DNA of 64,000 nt from Ignavibacteriales bacterium (lineage in GTDB: Bacteria; Bacteroidota; Ignavibacteria; Ignavibacteriales; Ignavibacteriaceae): assembly GCA_016714125.1 (NCBI GenBank), contig JADJNX010000001.1, positions 688,863 to 752,862 on the forward strand, in the 5' to 3' direction. The stretch's first letter is position 1. Every line of letters starts with the position of its first letter. A model generated the notes under the pieces. The model saw only the letters and a program-made list of their open reading frames with translations. It made no database searches and was not told where the DNA came from. Positions 1 through 10,552 of the stretch are shown in pieces. The position numbers and the translations under genes are program-made.

Positions 1-674
1 GGGTGATCTTCAGGAATTCCGGCTTCAACTTTACCTACAAGATCAGCACCAACATCGGCTGCTTTTGTGTAGATTCCGCCGCCAACTCTTGCAAAAAGTG
101 CAATTGAGGAAGCCCCGAATGAAAAACCTGTGATTACCGTAATAACTTTGCTTGTAGCAGTTGCCAACAGAGCCTTATCACTGAAAACATCCGGTGTTAA
201 CCACATTTGGGAATAGAGTGCAAGTAACATTCCAAGACCCAAAACTCCGAGACCAACAACTCCGAGTCCCATAACCGTACCACCTGTGAAGGCGATATTT
301 AATGCGGCTCCGATACTTTTTCTCGCAGCGTGTGTAGTTCGCACATTTGCCTTTGTTGCAGCTTTCATACCAATGTAGCCTGCAAGTGCCGACGAAAATG
401 CTCCCAAAATGAATGAAACAGCCACCAAAGGATGTGAATCCTCTTTCATGTTGGCTGTAACAGCAAGCAATATTGCCACAAGAGTAACAAATATTGCAAG
501 GACCTTGTATTCTGCTCTCAGAAATGCCATTGCGCCTTCGGCAATGTACCCTGAGATCCGCACCATCTTTTCTGTGCCGGGGTCTTGTTTGGATATCCAG
601 TTTGATTTCACATAAGTGAACAACAGACTTAATATCCCAAACAACGGCAAAATATAGATGATATAATGTTCCAT
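1..674 (-). CDS. hppA: membrane-bound ion-pumping pyrophosphatase, N-terminal part (runs off the window)
   Basis: The product couples hydrolysis of cytoplasmic pyrophosphate to export of H+ or Na+ across the inner membrane. From an ATG at 674 the reverse strand gives about 224 unbroken residues that continue past base 1. They show several long hydrophobic helices and, close to the edge, the family signature DVGADLVGKVE that holds PPi-Mg ligands, preceded by a GFSFGASSIALFARVGGG stretch typical of the family. The residue that separates K+-dependent from K+-independent enzymes lies downstream and cannot be seen, so the ion coupling is open. The gene follows pth on the same strand with about 13 bases between them and is probably the last visible member of the prs operon. 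Family assignment is firm; only the first third is present. Confidence 0.93.
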   Translation of the reverse strand, partial: MEHYIIYILPLFGILSLLFTYVKSNWISKQDPGTEKMVRISGYIAEGAMAFLRAEYKVLAIFVTLVAILLAVTANMKEDSHPLVAVSFILGAFSSALAGYIGMKAATKANVRTTHAARKSIGAALNIAFTGGTVMGLGVVGLGVLGLGMLLALYSQMWLTPDVFSDKALLATATSKVITVITGFSFGASSIALFARVGGGIYTKAADVGADLVGKVEAGIPEDH

Positions 675-687
675 TTAATCTCCCGGA

Positions 688-1277
688 TTAATCGATTATT
701 GTTTGGTCTTTAATTATCAGCTTACTGTTGGCGTCAAGTATCCCTTTAACACCCGTCCTGATAAATTCATTTGCTAACAATGAACAAGTTTCAAACACTC
801 TAATTGTGCCTTCGAACTCATCTTTTTCAAATGGACTCAACACATAATCTGCCATGGCGCCGGGAGAAAAATTATTCCCGATGCCTATACGCAACCAGTG
901 AAATTTTCACTTTCGATTGAGTAAATGATTGAGCTGATCCCGTTGTGTCCTCCGTCGCTCCCCTTTAATTTAACTTTGTATTTTCCCGGTTCAAGATTAA
1001 TCTCATCATAAACAACAAGCATATCTTCAGGTGAGCCATTAAACTCATTCAGAAGATCAAAAACAGCGTTACCACTAAGATTTACATAAGTGACAGGTTT
1101 TATAAGCAAGAAAGGATTCCCCTCAAGGGAACCCTCTGCCTGATAATATTCGTATTTTGAAGGTGTGAACTTCAGAGAATGAAGGGAAGCAAATTGGTCA
1201 AGAAACATAAACCCGGCATTGTGACGGGTTTTTTCGTATTTTCTTCCAGGATTGCCAATCCCGACTATAAATCTCAA
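688..1277 (-). CDS. pth: peptidyl-tRNA hydrolase (one frameshift)
   Basis: Pth releases peptides from prematurely dropped peptidyl-tRNA in the cytoplasm. The first 126 residues carry the family's GNPGRKYEKTRHNAGF start (catalytic Asn and His), the VVYDEINL segment with the conserved Asp, and the KGSDGGHNGISSII loop. The frame then breaks near 890-897, just after ENFT, and resumes in the next frame as LRIGIGNNFSPGAMADYVLSPF, which is exactly what should follow in Pth. Joining both parts gives about 195 residues, the normal length. Pth is essential, so a one-base sequencing error is more likely than a real lesion. It starts 3 bases after the rplY stop; rplY-pth is a common pairing because both act at the ribosome. 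Confidence 0.92.
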
Positions 1278-1280
1278 GCC

Positions 1281-1910
1281 TTAATCTTCGTCTTTGTCCT
1301 TGCCTCTGGCTATAACTTCCGGTTCTGCAGCAACTTCTTCAGTTTCAACAGGAATCTCAACACCACGAGGTATTGTGATTGCACAAAGCACTGTTTCTAC
1401 AGGATGAAGAATTGTAATATTTGGATAATTCAACTTTCCAACGTTAAAACTGTGTCCAAGTTTAAGAGGCGTAATATCCACTGTTAATGAATTTGGCAGA
1501 TCTTTTGGTAAACACTGAATTGAAAGCTTGTGAAGGTTGATCGAAAGCTGACCACCGGCAATAACGCCAACTGAATTACCTTCATATTTAACAGGAACAT
1601 CGATAGTAACTTTTTCACCCTTGGTAAGTCCGTACATATCAAAATGAACTATCTTCTCGGTAACCGGATCCAACTGAATAGCCTTAAGTACACACTGCTG
1701 TGGTTCGTGACCTTCAATCTGAAGATTGATAAGATAACTCTTCGAAGTGAAGTGTAACTGTTTGATGGAATTTTCAAGCGCTTCGATAGCAATAGGCTCT
1801 GTTTTATTTGCGTAAAAGATGCCTGGTACCTTAGCTTGGCTCTTTAATATGTTCCTTCCCGGTTTCCCGAAAAGTGTCCTTACGGACGCATTTACAATTT
1901 TTGTTTCCAT
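1281..1910 (-). CDS. rplY: 50S ribosomal protein L25/general stress protein Ctc
   Basis: This 209-residue protein is the long (Ctc/TL5) form of L25, which binds 5S rRNA in the large subunit. The N-terminal RNA-binding beta-barrel covers about residues 1-90, with VPGIFYANKTEPIAIE near residue 28. The C-terminal TL5 domain covers about 95-185 and includes the PVKYEGNSVGVIAGGQLS segment. The tail is acidic and repetitive (glutamate-rich, ending GKDKDED). It lies 18 bases after prs and 3 bases before pth, a conserved bacterial trio. No frameshift is seen. Its start is the ATG that gives the METKIVNASVR opening, preceded by a purine-rich stretch. Confidence 0.95.
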   Translation of the reverse strand: METKIVNASVRTLFGKPGRNILKSQAKVPGIFYANKTEPIAIEALENSIKQLHFTSKSYLINLQIEGHEPQQCVLKAIQLDPVTEKIVHFDMYGLTKGEKVTIDVPVKYEGNSVGVIAGGQLSINLHKLSIQCLPKDLPNSLTVDITPLKLGHSFNVGKLNYPNITILHPVETVLCAITIPRGVEIPVETEEVAAEPEVIARGKDKDED

Positions 1911-1928
1911 TTGTTTCTCCGTGAGGGA

Positions 1929-2900
1929 TTATCCTTTGTCCTTATCGAACAAAGAGCTAATCGACTCGTTTTTGTTGATTCTTAATATAGCCTCAGCAAA
2001 AATTGCTGAAGCGCTAAGTACCTGAATTTTATTTCCTAATTTTGCGAGTTTGTCTTCATCAACCGGTATGGTGTCGAGAACAAATAATTTCTCTATATCA
2101 GAGTCCATAATTCTTTCAACTGCGGGTCCCGAAAGGACGGGATGAGTAACCGAAGCATAAATTCGCTTGGCACCCCGCTTTTTGAGCGACTCAACAGTTC
2201 CTTTAAATGTTCCGGCCGTGTCGATAAGATCATCAACAAGCAAAACATCTTTCCCTTCAACCTCTCCAATGATATGTGCAATTTCTGCAACATTGGCGGT
2301 TGGCCTTCTTTTGTCGCTGACAACAAGGCTTGCATTTAACTTATTGGCGTAAGCGCGAGCCATTTTAATTCCACCCACATCTGGGGAAATAACAGCAAGA
2401 TTGTTGCTTAGGTGCTTAAGTTCGTTGTAAAAGACTATTGAACCGTAAAGGTGATCGAATGGGATATCAAAAAATCCCTGGATCTGAGGTGTATGCAAAT
2501 CCATTGTGATCACACGGTCGGCACCCGCAGATCTGATCAGATTTGCAACTAACTTTGCAGTTATAGCCACTCTTGGCTGATCTTTTCTGTCTTGCCGGGC
2601 ATATCCAAAATATGGAATAATAGCCGTGATCCGTTTAGCTGAAGCCCTTTTCGCTGCATCAAGCATTATGAGCAGCTCCATCAAGTTCTCTGCAGGTGGG
2701 TTGGTTGACTGGACGAGGTAAACATCGTTGCCACGAATATTTTCCCCGTATTTTACCCAGATCTCACCGTCACTAAACTTTTTTATTTCTAATGCCCCTA
2801 GACGTTTTTCAACATCTAATCGCCTGCCCATATAGCCAACTATTTTTTCAGCAAGCTGCCGGTTTGATCTTCCGGAAAAGATTTTGATTTCGGAATCCAT
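1929..2900 (-). CDS. prs: ribose-phosphate pyrophosphokinase
   Basis: PRPP synthetase transfers pyrophosphate from ATP to ribose 5-phosphate and feeds nucleotide, histidine and tryptophan synthesis. The 323-residue length is typical. Visible landmarks are the flexible loop region YFGYARQDRKDQPR (about residue 97), the Mg/ATP segment TMDLHTPQIQGFF, and the PRPP-binding motif DVLLVDDLIDTAGTF (about residue 218). The pyrophosphate-loop segment VVSDKRRP is also present. It is the first gene of the operon prs-rplY-pth-hppA and starts about 33 bases downstream of a clear Bacteroidota-type promoter. The frame is intact. Confidence 0.97.
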   Translation of the reverse strand: MDSEIKIFSGRSNRQLAEKIVGYMGRRLDVEKRLGALEIKKFSDGEIWVKYGENIRGNDVYLVQSTNPPAENLMELLIMLDAAKRASAKRITAIIPYFGYARQDRKDQPRVAITAKLVANLIRSAGADRVITMDLHTPQIQGFFDIPFDHLYGSIVFYNELKHLSNNLAVISPDVGGIKMARAYANKLNASLVVSDKRRPTANVAEIAHIIGEVEGKDVLLVDDLIDTAGTFKGTVESLKKRGAKRIYASVTHPVLSGPAVERIMDSDIEKLFVLDTIPVDEDKLAKLGNKIQVLSASAIFAEAILRINKNESISSLFDKDKG

Positions 2901-2932
2901 GGTGTTCCAGAAATTTAGATAAATATAGCTTA

Positions 2933-2963
2933 CAAATATAAGGAATGAAGTTTAGTAAATCAA
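2933..2963 (-). promoter_or_regulatory. Bacteroidota-type housekeeping promoter for the prs operon
   Basis: On the reverse strand TTG (2961-2963) is followed by exactly 20 bases and then TATATTTG (2933-2940). This fits the -33/-7 consensus of the Bacteroidota primary sigma factor, TTG-N19-21-TAnnTTTG. Transcription would begin near 2927 and leave a leader of about 25 bases before the prs ATG at 2900. No other promoter-like element was seen in this gap. Confidence 0.75.
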
Positions 2964-2999
2964 GAAAAATAAATTCCGGACAAAAACAGTTGTGTGAGG

Positions 3000-3838
3000 T
3001 TATAATTCCACGGCAGAAATTTTAATCGCAGGGGTTGTTTTACCCTTACAATATTTAGTAAAAATTTCCTGAAGTTTACCTTCCACCTCCACCCGGGTTG
3101 AATCGGGAGTCTTATAAGGTATGTAGCCGTGTTTCAACCTGTAGTATCTTGAGAAGATTCTAAAATACAACATAAAAGTGAAGTTATTTTTCCGTATTGA
3201 GCTTTTTGCGAGGTCCTGATCCTGATCACCAATCATTTCACTGCTGCCAAAAACATCTGCGAACCACCAGAATGGGGGGTGTGCCGATAGTTTTGTTATC
3301 CTTGTTGTAAGGTCCACATGCTCCCATGCATTGTAGTAAAACTCATCTATCAGTCCCGTCTGCCCAAGTATTTCTCGGAAAAATAGGAGAAAGCTCCGGG
3401 GATGTGTTCGTTTAAAATTACAAGAGGTTCACCGTCATAATAAACAACTCCCCGACTTTTGGGGCTTCCATCATCATTTTTGTTAAGAGGGCCATGGTAG
3501 GCATAGTTAAAATGTTGGATTCCCGTTTTTTTAGAAATGGCGATATATTTATTAAATACTTCAGGATCCTTAATTAAAATATCATCTTCGAGGATAAACA
3601 CATGGTCACATCCGTTGTCCAAAAGGTATCTCATCGCATCGTTTTTTGATTTCCCAACACCTTTGTTTTTTTTATGCTGGATAATCTTTGCTTCCCTTCC
3701 GAAGTAAACCTCCGGTGGATACGGTTTTCCATCATTTACAACAACAAGCTTATCACACTGAGGAATGGAGTTAAAAAGATTTTTAAAAAACTCCTCCCTT
3801 TGGAAGGTAACAATTCCAACTCCCGTTTTCCCGCTCAT
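3000..3838 (-). CDS. glycosyltransferase family 2-like protein (one frameshift)
   Basis: This GT-A fold protein probably adds a sugar in surface-polysaccharide synthesis. The N-terminal half opens with VGIVTFQREEFFKNLFNSI and KLVVVNDG, and carries a FILEDDILI segment near residue 87, the metal-binding DxD-like acidic cluster of this family. The frame breaks near 3360-3368 after SEK; the next frame continues ILGQTGLIDEFYYNAWEHVD, the expected family continuation, and runs to a stop at 3000. The rebuilt protein is about 280 residues. Its ATG overlaps the end of the preceding glycosyltransferase by 4 bases. It is the last gene of the cluster that begins with the chain-length regulator at 8891. 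The sugar donor cannot be told. Confidence 0.8.
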
Positions 3839-4831
3839 ATCACCCCTCTTGAAACAAGGTGTTTTTTGTAATTTTTGATGTAAACAGCCTTTGGGAAATT
3901 TTTGAAACGGGAGATAATATTTTTGACGGTGTTAAAATCGCCATTCCGCTCGGCTATCACTGCCATGATCCAATAAATGGTTTCGTAATTGATTACAGGT
4001 TCGGCAGATAACTTCCATAAAAGAGAAGAGATACTCACAGGAAGCATCCTGAATAACCGCATAAATTTTGTAATCTCGGGGTCAGATGTAATTATCTCAT
4101 TATCCAAAAGATGATTTATTAATCCAAGTTTGATCTTAAACGCCTCAGATATTGTTTGTTCAAGATTTTGATATTCTTTGTTTTCATCTGCAGGAGATCT
4201 GAAATAGACACCAAGAGTGGCATTTACCTTTTTAATATTATATACCCTGCTCACATCTGCAACAAATTTGTAGTCACCCGTTACTTCAAACGAGCCGTCG
4301 AACCGGATATAATGAGTGGTATGAACTTCCCTTCGCCAGAGTGATTGGGGACCACACATGTATCCGTTTAATAACCTTAACGGTGAATAAATATCACTGA
4401 TTTTTACTGCTCTGTCATTTTTGGAAGCTTCATCAAACGACTCATTCTCGACCGGGGAGACAAAATAATCGCCATAAACCAATCCCGTTTTTTCATCTTT
4501 TTGAATTTCAGAAACCAGCTTTTCGAGTGTAAAAGGTGCGAGCCTGTCGTCAACATTTGCATTGGTAATATATTTACCTGAAGATATCTCTATCCCTCTG
4601 TTCCACGAAGTGTACATACTTTCAGTTTCAGCGGTTCTAAGATATTTGATGTTGTTATTACCCGGGAGAAATTCATCTATGATCTTTTTCTCGTTTTGTG
4701 GTGAGTTACTATCCACGATAACAATCTCCACCTCTTCCCTAAAGTCTGGGCAAGCAGATCTTCAATTCTGCCTTTGATGAATTTTTCACCTTTAAAAAGG
4801 AGATGATAGCTGATACTGTATAATTCTTCAT
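3835..4831 (-). CDS. glycosyltransferase family 2 (frameshifts near the start)
   Basis: The body from 4731 down carries VEIVIVDSNSPQNE, the ESMYTSWNRGIEISSGKYI segment and NANVDDRLAP, where the DD pair is the likely metal-binding DxD equivalent of a GT-A inverting transferase. The C-terminal part, about residues 150-300, is helical and variable. The true start is upstream: an ATG at 4831 opens MKNYTVSAIISF, and two further frame changes (near 4787 and in a G run near 4752) lead through FIKGRIEDLLAQTL into EEVEIVIVD. The rebuilt length is about 330 residues. It lies 9 bases after the flippase and overlaps the next glycosyltransferase by 4 bases, so the genes are translated together. Confidence 0.8.
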
Positions 4832-4840
4832 AACCAAAGT

Positions 4841-6313
4841 TTAACCTTGTTTTGCGGGCTTGAACAGGTTTAATAGAATGTCTGTGTAATTTTTAAGGTT
4901 TGAACCAAAAAGCAGCAACCATGCGACAAAGAGTCCGGATGCAACAATAAAAGGATTAAGATTAAAGTTGTGCAGAGCGATAAACGCCACGCAAATCATT
5001 ACAAACTGAATAATAAGTTTTATCCCTCCCGCATCGGCCAGATAACTAAATCTGGAGATATCAACTGTTCGTTTGATATAAGTTAGAATCAGGAAATTTC
5101 CGAGTATTATGGTGAGTGAGTAGCCACCAATTCCCACATACGAACCCGTAAGTTTAATCCCGATAAACAGAAATACTGCCACACCAATCAGATTTATTAG
5201 TTGAACCAAAGCGAGAAATTTAGCTTTCCCCGTCCCCATCAACATCGAATAATAAGAATATCCAAAAGATTCACCGACTCTACCAGTGTAAGCAGAAGGA
5301 AGATGTTGTAGGAGAGGGGTGAAGAATAAAAATATATAAAAATGGCAGCAAATATTGGTGATGAAGCCATGAATACCAGCCCACCGTAAAGAATCCCTTT
5401 TTTAGAAAGAGAAAGTGACTCGTTTAAAAGGAAATCTTTTTCTTCTTCTTTTGATATTCTTGAAGCTTTTGGATATATGGTTCTGAATGCGGCAAAAAAT
5501 AACCCCGAAGAGGCTTGTGAAAACCGTTTTGCGATGTCATAATAACCGACGTAAGAGACATTTAGCCCACTTCCGATAATGTACTTCAGAACGGGATCAA
5601 CTGCTGTTCCAAGAATTGTAGCTCCCTGAACTCCGATACTGAAACTAAAAGTGTCCTAAAGATACCAAAATTAAAATTTGAGGGTTTAAATCCCGGAAGC
5701 ATGGCAGAAGTTTTGCTAAACACAACCAAAAGAAGAAGTTGTACTGTTGCCGCCACAAGCATGAGGGTTGCCAGTCCTGCAATATCCAGAGCAAATAGCC
5801 ACGAAAAAAAATGCAGCAAGTAAAGTCAGGAAACTGTAAACAATGGCGATTTTGCTGTAAAAAATGAATTCCCAGTCCCTCATAAACAGATCTAAAGAAT
5901 GTGGAAATGTAGTTAACATAGAAAAAGATACCAAGCAGCAGATTGGTATGAGTGGCTGAAAGTTTAATTGAACTCTTTATCAGAGCCGGATTTTCGATAT
6001 AATAAAAATTGCCGATTAAAAATCCAACGGAGAGAATCACAAAACCAAAAAGGAAAAAGAAGACAAAGCCTGTAGAGGTCACTCTCCCGAGCATTTCAGG
6101 ATTATCTCTTTCTTTTGATACCGCTCTAATTAGCGCAAGTCCAAACCCAAGATCAACTACATTGCTTAATCCCCAAATTGATGAGATTAGAACCCAAACC
6201 CCAAAAATGTCGCTTCCAAAATTTAAGAGATTAAATTTTAGTGAAACCAGTGAGGCTACCATTGTAAAAATGTAGTGAGCTGCAAGCCAGATGTTGTTGC
6301 GTTTTTCGCTCAT
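4841..6313 (-). CDS. polysaccharide flippase, Wzx/MATE-like (several frameshifts)
   Basis: The gene encodes a multi-helix inner-membrane transporter of the MOP/Wzx type that flips undecaprenyl-linked repeat units. The N-terminal part (6313-5900) shows about four hydrophobic helices, including VWVLISSIWGLSNVVDLGFG followed by ALIRAVSKERDN, the family's N-terminal signature region. The C-terminal part (5245-4841) holds four more helices and ends in a basic tail. Between these, coding continues in changing frames, so at least three or four indels interrupt it. The whole span would give about 490 residues, normal for Wzx. Its start codon abuts the polymerase stop. The specific polysaccharide is unknown. 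Confidence 0.75.
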
Positions 6314-7720
6314 TAGAGGGACACTTCCTGTTCCCTTTTGATAATGTTATTAAGTGCGGAAATTACACCGAGCACTGTCCCCCACATCACTATCCCTCTT
6401 CCCCAAAACCATGCATCTGTAAACATCAGGGATGTAATAATATAGATCAGCACCCAAAATGCGATAAATGCCTGAAGAAACATGGGACTGTTTCCGGCTT
6501 TGATATAAACATCTCTCGCTTTTCGGAAAATGACCACCAGAAATATCAACAGCCCGATAAATCCAAATATACCGGTTTCAACAAGCATTGAATAATAACC
6601 ATGATGCAGGGTGAGACCCGATACAAACTTTTTATAAATATTGTCAGGAAGTTCGTTATAAAATTTTGAGGTGTAAGCGAATGAATACATCCCGATGCCA
6701 AAAAGAGGATGGTTGATAAATCCGTTGTACCCCGTGCTCCAGATAAAGTATCGAGTTACGAGGGAATTATTTACATCAGCAACTTCAAGACTCTCGGCAG
6801 AGAGTTTTTGCTTTTCTTCAATCCTGAAAAATGTTGTCCCGTAAAACTGATCAGAAGACCACCGGATAACCCCACAAAAAGCAGCGCGATGATCCCGTAA
6901 CGAAGTATCTTCTTCCTGTCCATTTCAAGAAACTTCGCTTTCACAGCTACATGTATAAACGAAGCCATCATGACAATAGCGACATTAATCCATACATTTC
7001 TTGTTTTATTAAATATCATGGCAAGCACCAGGAGGGCAAAAAGAGAACCATAACCGGCTTTGGATTTCCCTTTTGCATGAAGAAGGAGGATAAAAACTAT
7101 AATTATGGCAATCCCAAGAATATCGACAAACATGATTCCCGCAAAACCAAAAGCTCTTCTGCCTGTTGTTATCCCCTGAAAGATGGCATAAACCGAGTTT
7201 AAAGTGACAAATGTCAGGAATGCTTTTGTCAATAAATTAATCTGTTGGATATCTCTTAATGCAACTGCCAAAAGTGTAAACAAAAGAATGAACCCGGGCC
7301 ACATAAACATATTCAGCCCGCTGTTTGTCTTTGCCATATTGTTGAAGAAGGAGGGGAGCATAAAAAGTATAAAAATAACTGTAATCGCAAAAAACGGAGT
7401 TTTAAGTTCTGAGAACTTGAAACCTTTGTTTACGACAACAAACACTAGTAACAGATAGGGAATGACAACAAATGAAAGGCTTAAAAGAAGAAAGGGTTAA
7501 TATCTATGAAGAGAGAACCGATGAAAATTACCAGAGCAAATCTGAAATTCAGAAATCCCAGAGCAGGACCGGAAATCCCAGCAAAATTATTTGAGTGGTT
7601 CTTTTCTCTCCAAAATCTCCCAGTAAAAATGTAACCGGAACAATGGACAAAAGAACAAACCCGACAAGAAAAAAGTTGTTCTTAAAATCATCTCCAAAAT
7701 CAAGAAAACTTCCGGCTTTA
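6313..7720 (-). CDS. O-antigen polymerase/ligase-like membrane protein (frameshifts; start uncertain)
   Basis: Two long pieces, 7445-6771 and 6690-6313, are strongly hydrophobic and look like a Wzy/WaaL-type polymerase. The first shows helices such as GLNMFMWPGFILLFTLLAVA, the second ends with a periplasmic-loop-like segment TLHHGYYSMLVETGIFGF, which is the H-x(n)-H/E-rich 'Wzy_C' loop typical of the family, and two more helices. Upstream of 7445, coding continues in other frames back to about 7720 with FLVGFVLLSIVPVTFLLG. The exact start codon cannot be fixed. The gene sits between the chain-length regulator and the flippase, as expected for a Wzy-dependent pathway. Confidence 0.7.
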
Positions 7721-8891
7721 ATCTTCTTTTCTCCTGATCGAGAAGATATTACGGAGAACGTACCTGACCTTTGGATCCGTTACATTCCCGGAAACCTCTT
7801 TCATAACAAAAGCAAAGCCACCATTCCTGTTGCAAACAATGAGATTAATATGGCGTAAACCATTCTCGGCGGATACACCTTTTTATCAGATGGCACTGCT
7901 TTATCTATTGAAAGGATAACGGGAATATCTTTCTGTTCATCAAATTTTGCCTGCTCATAAACGGGAAGTAAAAACTCCAACATCTCTGTGTTAATCTTTA
8001 CATCTCTGTAAAGTCTAAAATATTCGATTGCCTTTGTGGGGGGCTGCCATCGGAATTAAAACCGATGAACCATTTTTTCCCGATTTGATCTCGTTAACCT
8101 TTTTCTCAAGTGAGGCCAAAGCATCTTTTAAATTTATGACTGAGGGGGTGTTGGTCCCAAGCATCTTTTCAGCGGTTTCATATTCAACCTGCTTCCTTGC
8201 GAGATCCATTTCGAGATCGGCGAAAGCCGTAACGCTTGCTTTAACTTGCTGTTCAGCTTCAAAAACGCCATTTTTTTTTCTGGTACAACTCAAGTTTATC
8301 TTCTGCTGCCCTTAAATCAACCACTATTTCACTGTATCTCTTTTCGAGGAATATCCGGTTGTCTTTGGTTTTCCGGGTGTTAATCTCGAGTACCTTTTTA
8401 TTGAGGATATCAACAATATAATTTGCGATATCTGCCGCCTTTTGGGGATTTTTGTTCCTGACAGCAACTGATACTGAGAGATCATCGTTGTTAACAACCG
8501 TAATATCTTCAATTGCTTTCTTTAGAACATCAGCGAAATATTTCTGGTCATACTCCTTGCGAAGATCAAACTTATCGATTATCGCGGTAAGTGTTGATCG
8601 GCTGTAAACAATTGTCAGGTAAAAATCGAGATTGGAAGAAGAACCACCAAGACTTGACAAACCACCGACAGGTAAACTGGAGATATTTTTAAGAAGGGAT
8701 GACATACCACCTGCTTTTCCCGATTCGTAGGGTACAACTACAGCAGTGGATTCAAATTTTTCATCGATGAAATAATAGACTGATAAATATCCCAAAGCCG
8801 CTGTTAAAACGGCAACAAAAAAGAGGAGGAATTTTTTCCTGACAAGGACCACCAGGATATCAAGCATTTCAATTTTTCGCTCTTCAGTCAT
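7718..8891 (-). CDS. Wzz-type polysaccharide chain-length regulator (frameshifts in homopolymers)
   Basis: This inner-membrane protein sets polysaccharide chain length. It has a first membrane helix at about residues 20-40 (FLLFFVAVLTAALGYLSVYY), a large periplasmic region with coiled-coil segments (LDLRAAEDKLELYQKK onward), the conserved PTKAIEYFRLYRDVKINTEM block and a last helix (YAILISLFATGMVALLLL). The frame breaks at an A9 run (8271-8279 on the given strand as T9) and again at G6 (8038-8043); one base corrected at each place restores the family sequence. A third change after the last helix would extend a basic tail to a stop at 7718. It is the first gene of the minus-strand polysaccharide cluster. 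No tyrosine kinase domain is attached. Confidence 0.82.
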
Positions 8892-9086
8892 TTTTATTTT
8901 CTGTTGTTTTTCAAATTGTGGTCTTCTTATAAAAAGAATTTAAATCAAACTGCAATATAATTATTTTATAAGCTAAAAACTGAGAGGGTAGTTTTGACAC
9001 TTATTGTTCAAGTTGCTTTTATCCTTTTTTAAGCAAACGATTATTGATATATTTCTTTGATTCAATTTAAAAATTAGAATAAATAA

Positions 9087-10550
9087 ATGATATCCGGAAC
9101 CATAACCAGCGTCACAAAATTTTCACTCATCTCCCTGTTATCACTTCTCTTTATTTCTTGTAACTCTTCGACTGTGGGCCCTGTCGTGGAGGTACCTCCC
9201 GTCAGGAATGATACAGTTTCCTCCCCGGGGATCGAAAATGTTTATCCCGTTCCATCAGAATCTCAACTTGCCTGGCAGGATGCAGAACTTGTAATGTTTA
9301 TCCATTACGGAATGAACACTTTTACCGGCAAAGATATCGGGGAAGGTAACGAAAGTCCCGCTCTTTTTGCACCAACAAAGGTTGATGTCAAACAATGGGT
9401 CTCGGTTGCAAAAGCAGCAGGATTTAAATACCTGATTCTTACCGCCAAACATCATGATGGATTTTGCCTGTGGCCCTCCCAATTCACCGAACACTCTGTA
9501 AAAAACAGTCCTTACAAGGGTGGAAATGGAGATATTGTTAAAGAGTTTGCGGATGAGTGTGCTGCGCAAGGGATGAAATTTGGATACTATCTATCAATGT
9601 GGGATAGGAACTCCCCCGTTTATGGCACTCCGGCATACAATGATTATTATAGAGCTCAAACTCGTGAATTATGCACAAATTATGGAGAGGTTCATGAAAT
9701 TTGGCTTGATGGATATCTCGGAAGGAATCCGTTGATCGACCATCCAATGTTCGACTGGTTAAGTTTTGCAGAACTTTCAAAAGCACTTCAGCCCAAATCT
9801 CTCATGGCAATTATGGGCCCCGATATCAGATGGGTCGGTAATGAGGACGGATTGGGTTCCGAGACTGATTGGTCTTTCACCTACTCACATCCGGCACATC
9901 ATGGAGTTTCAAATGTGGATGTGTGGTGGCCCACCGAATGTGATGTATCGATTAGACCTGCCTGGTTTTATCATGAAGATCAAGATAATCAAGTGAAATC
10001 GGCTGCATACCTCGCCGAACTTTATTTAAAATCTGGGGAGGAACAGCCAGCTTTTGCTGAATGTTCCGCCAACTACCGGTGGTGTTTTTCATGAAAATGA
10101 TATAAACAGCCTGCTTGGATTTAGAAGAATTATTGACGATATTTTAGGACCAATCTTTTCCTTGGAGCGGTGGCAACAGCAAGCAATTCAAGAGTCGAAG
10201 ATACTCTCTTTGCCCCTGCGATGGCAATTGATAAAAGCAGAACCACATTTTGGGTCCCCGAGATGGGGGTTAGAATTGCTGATCTTACAGTTGATATGGG
10301 AACATCAAAACGTATCAACTATCTCAGGATCGAAGAAGCCATTAGATATGGACAGCGTGTGAAAGGTTTTAAGATTGAGGGTTATGCAAACGGTTTGTGG
10401 GTTACTCTTGCAGAGGGAACTACAATCGGGCGGTCAAGAATATTAAAACTTGACACACCCGCTGAGGTATCAAAAGTTAGATTAAAGATCAAAGATGCAC
10501 GGGGTGCGCCCGCCATCCGACTATTTGGAGCTTATTTTTACGAAAATTAA
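9087..10550 (+). CDS. alpha-L-fucosidase lipoprotein, GH29, with C-terminal carbohydrate-binding-like domain (two frameshifts)
   Basis: The enzyme should release alpha-L-fucose from glycans at the cell surface or periplasm. A lipobox (LFISC, Cys25) follows a hydrophobic signal. The GH29 domain shows MFIHYGMNTFTG, AKHHDGFCLWPS and EIWLDGYLG, with Asp208 the expected nucleophile. The frame breaks at G4 (10035-10038); correcting it gives GRNSQLLLNVPPTTGG, the usual end of the catalytic domain. A second break at T4 (10142-10145) leads into a discoidin/F5-8-type-like tail (VATASNSRVEDTLFAPAMAIDK to the stop). The gene points away from the polysaccharide cluster across a 195-base AT-rich gap. Linkage specificity cannot be told. 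Confidence 0.88.
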
Positions 10551-10552
10551 TT

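Noticed and set aside
409..615. Plus-strand open frame opposite the pyrophosphatase gene
   Set aside because: It is the shadow of a well-supported minus-strand membrane protein and has no features of its own.
688..1277. pth as a pseudogene
   Set aside because: A single missing base explains the break and the downstream frame matches the family perfectly; the gene is essential in bacteria.
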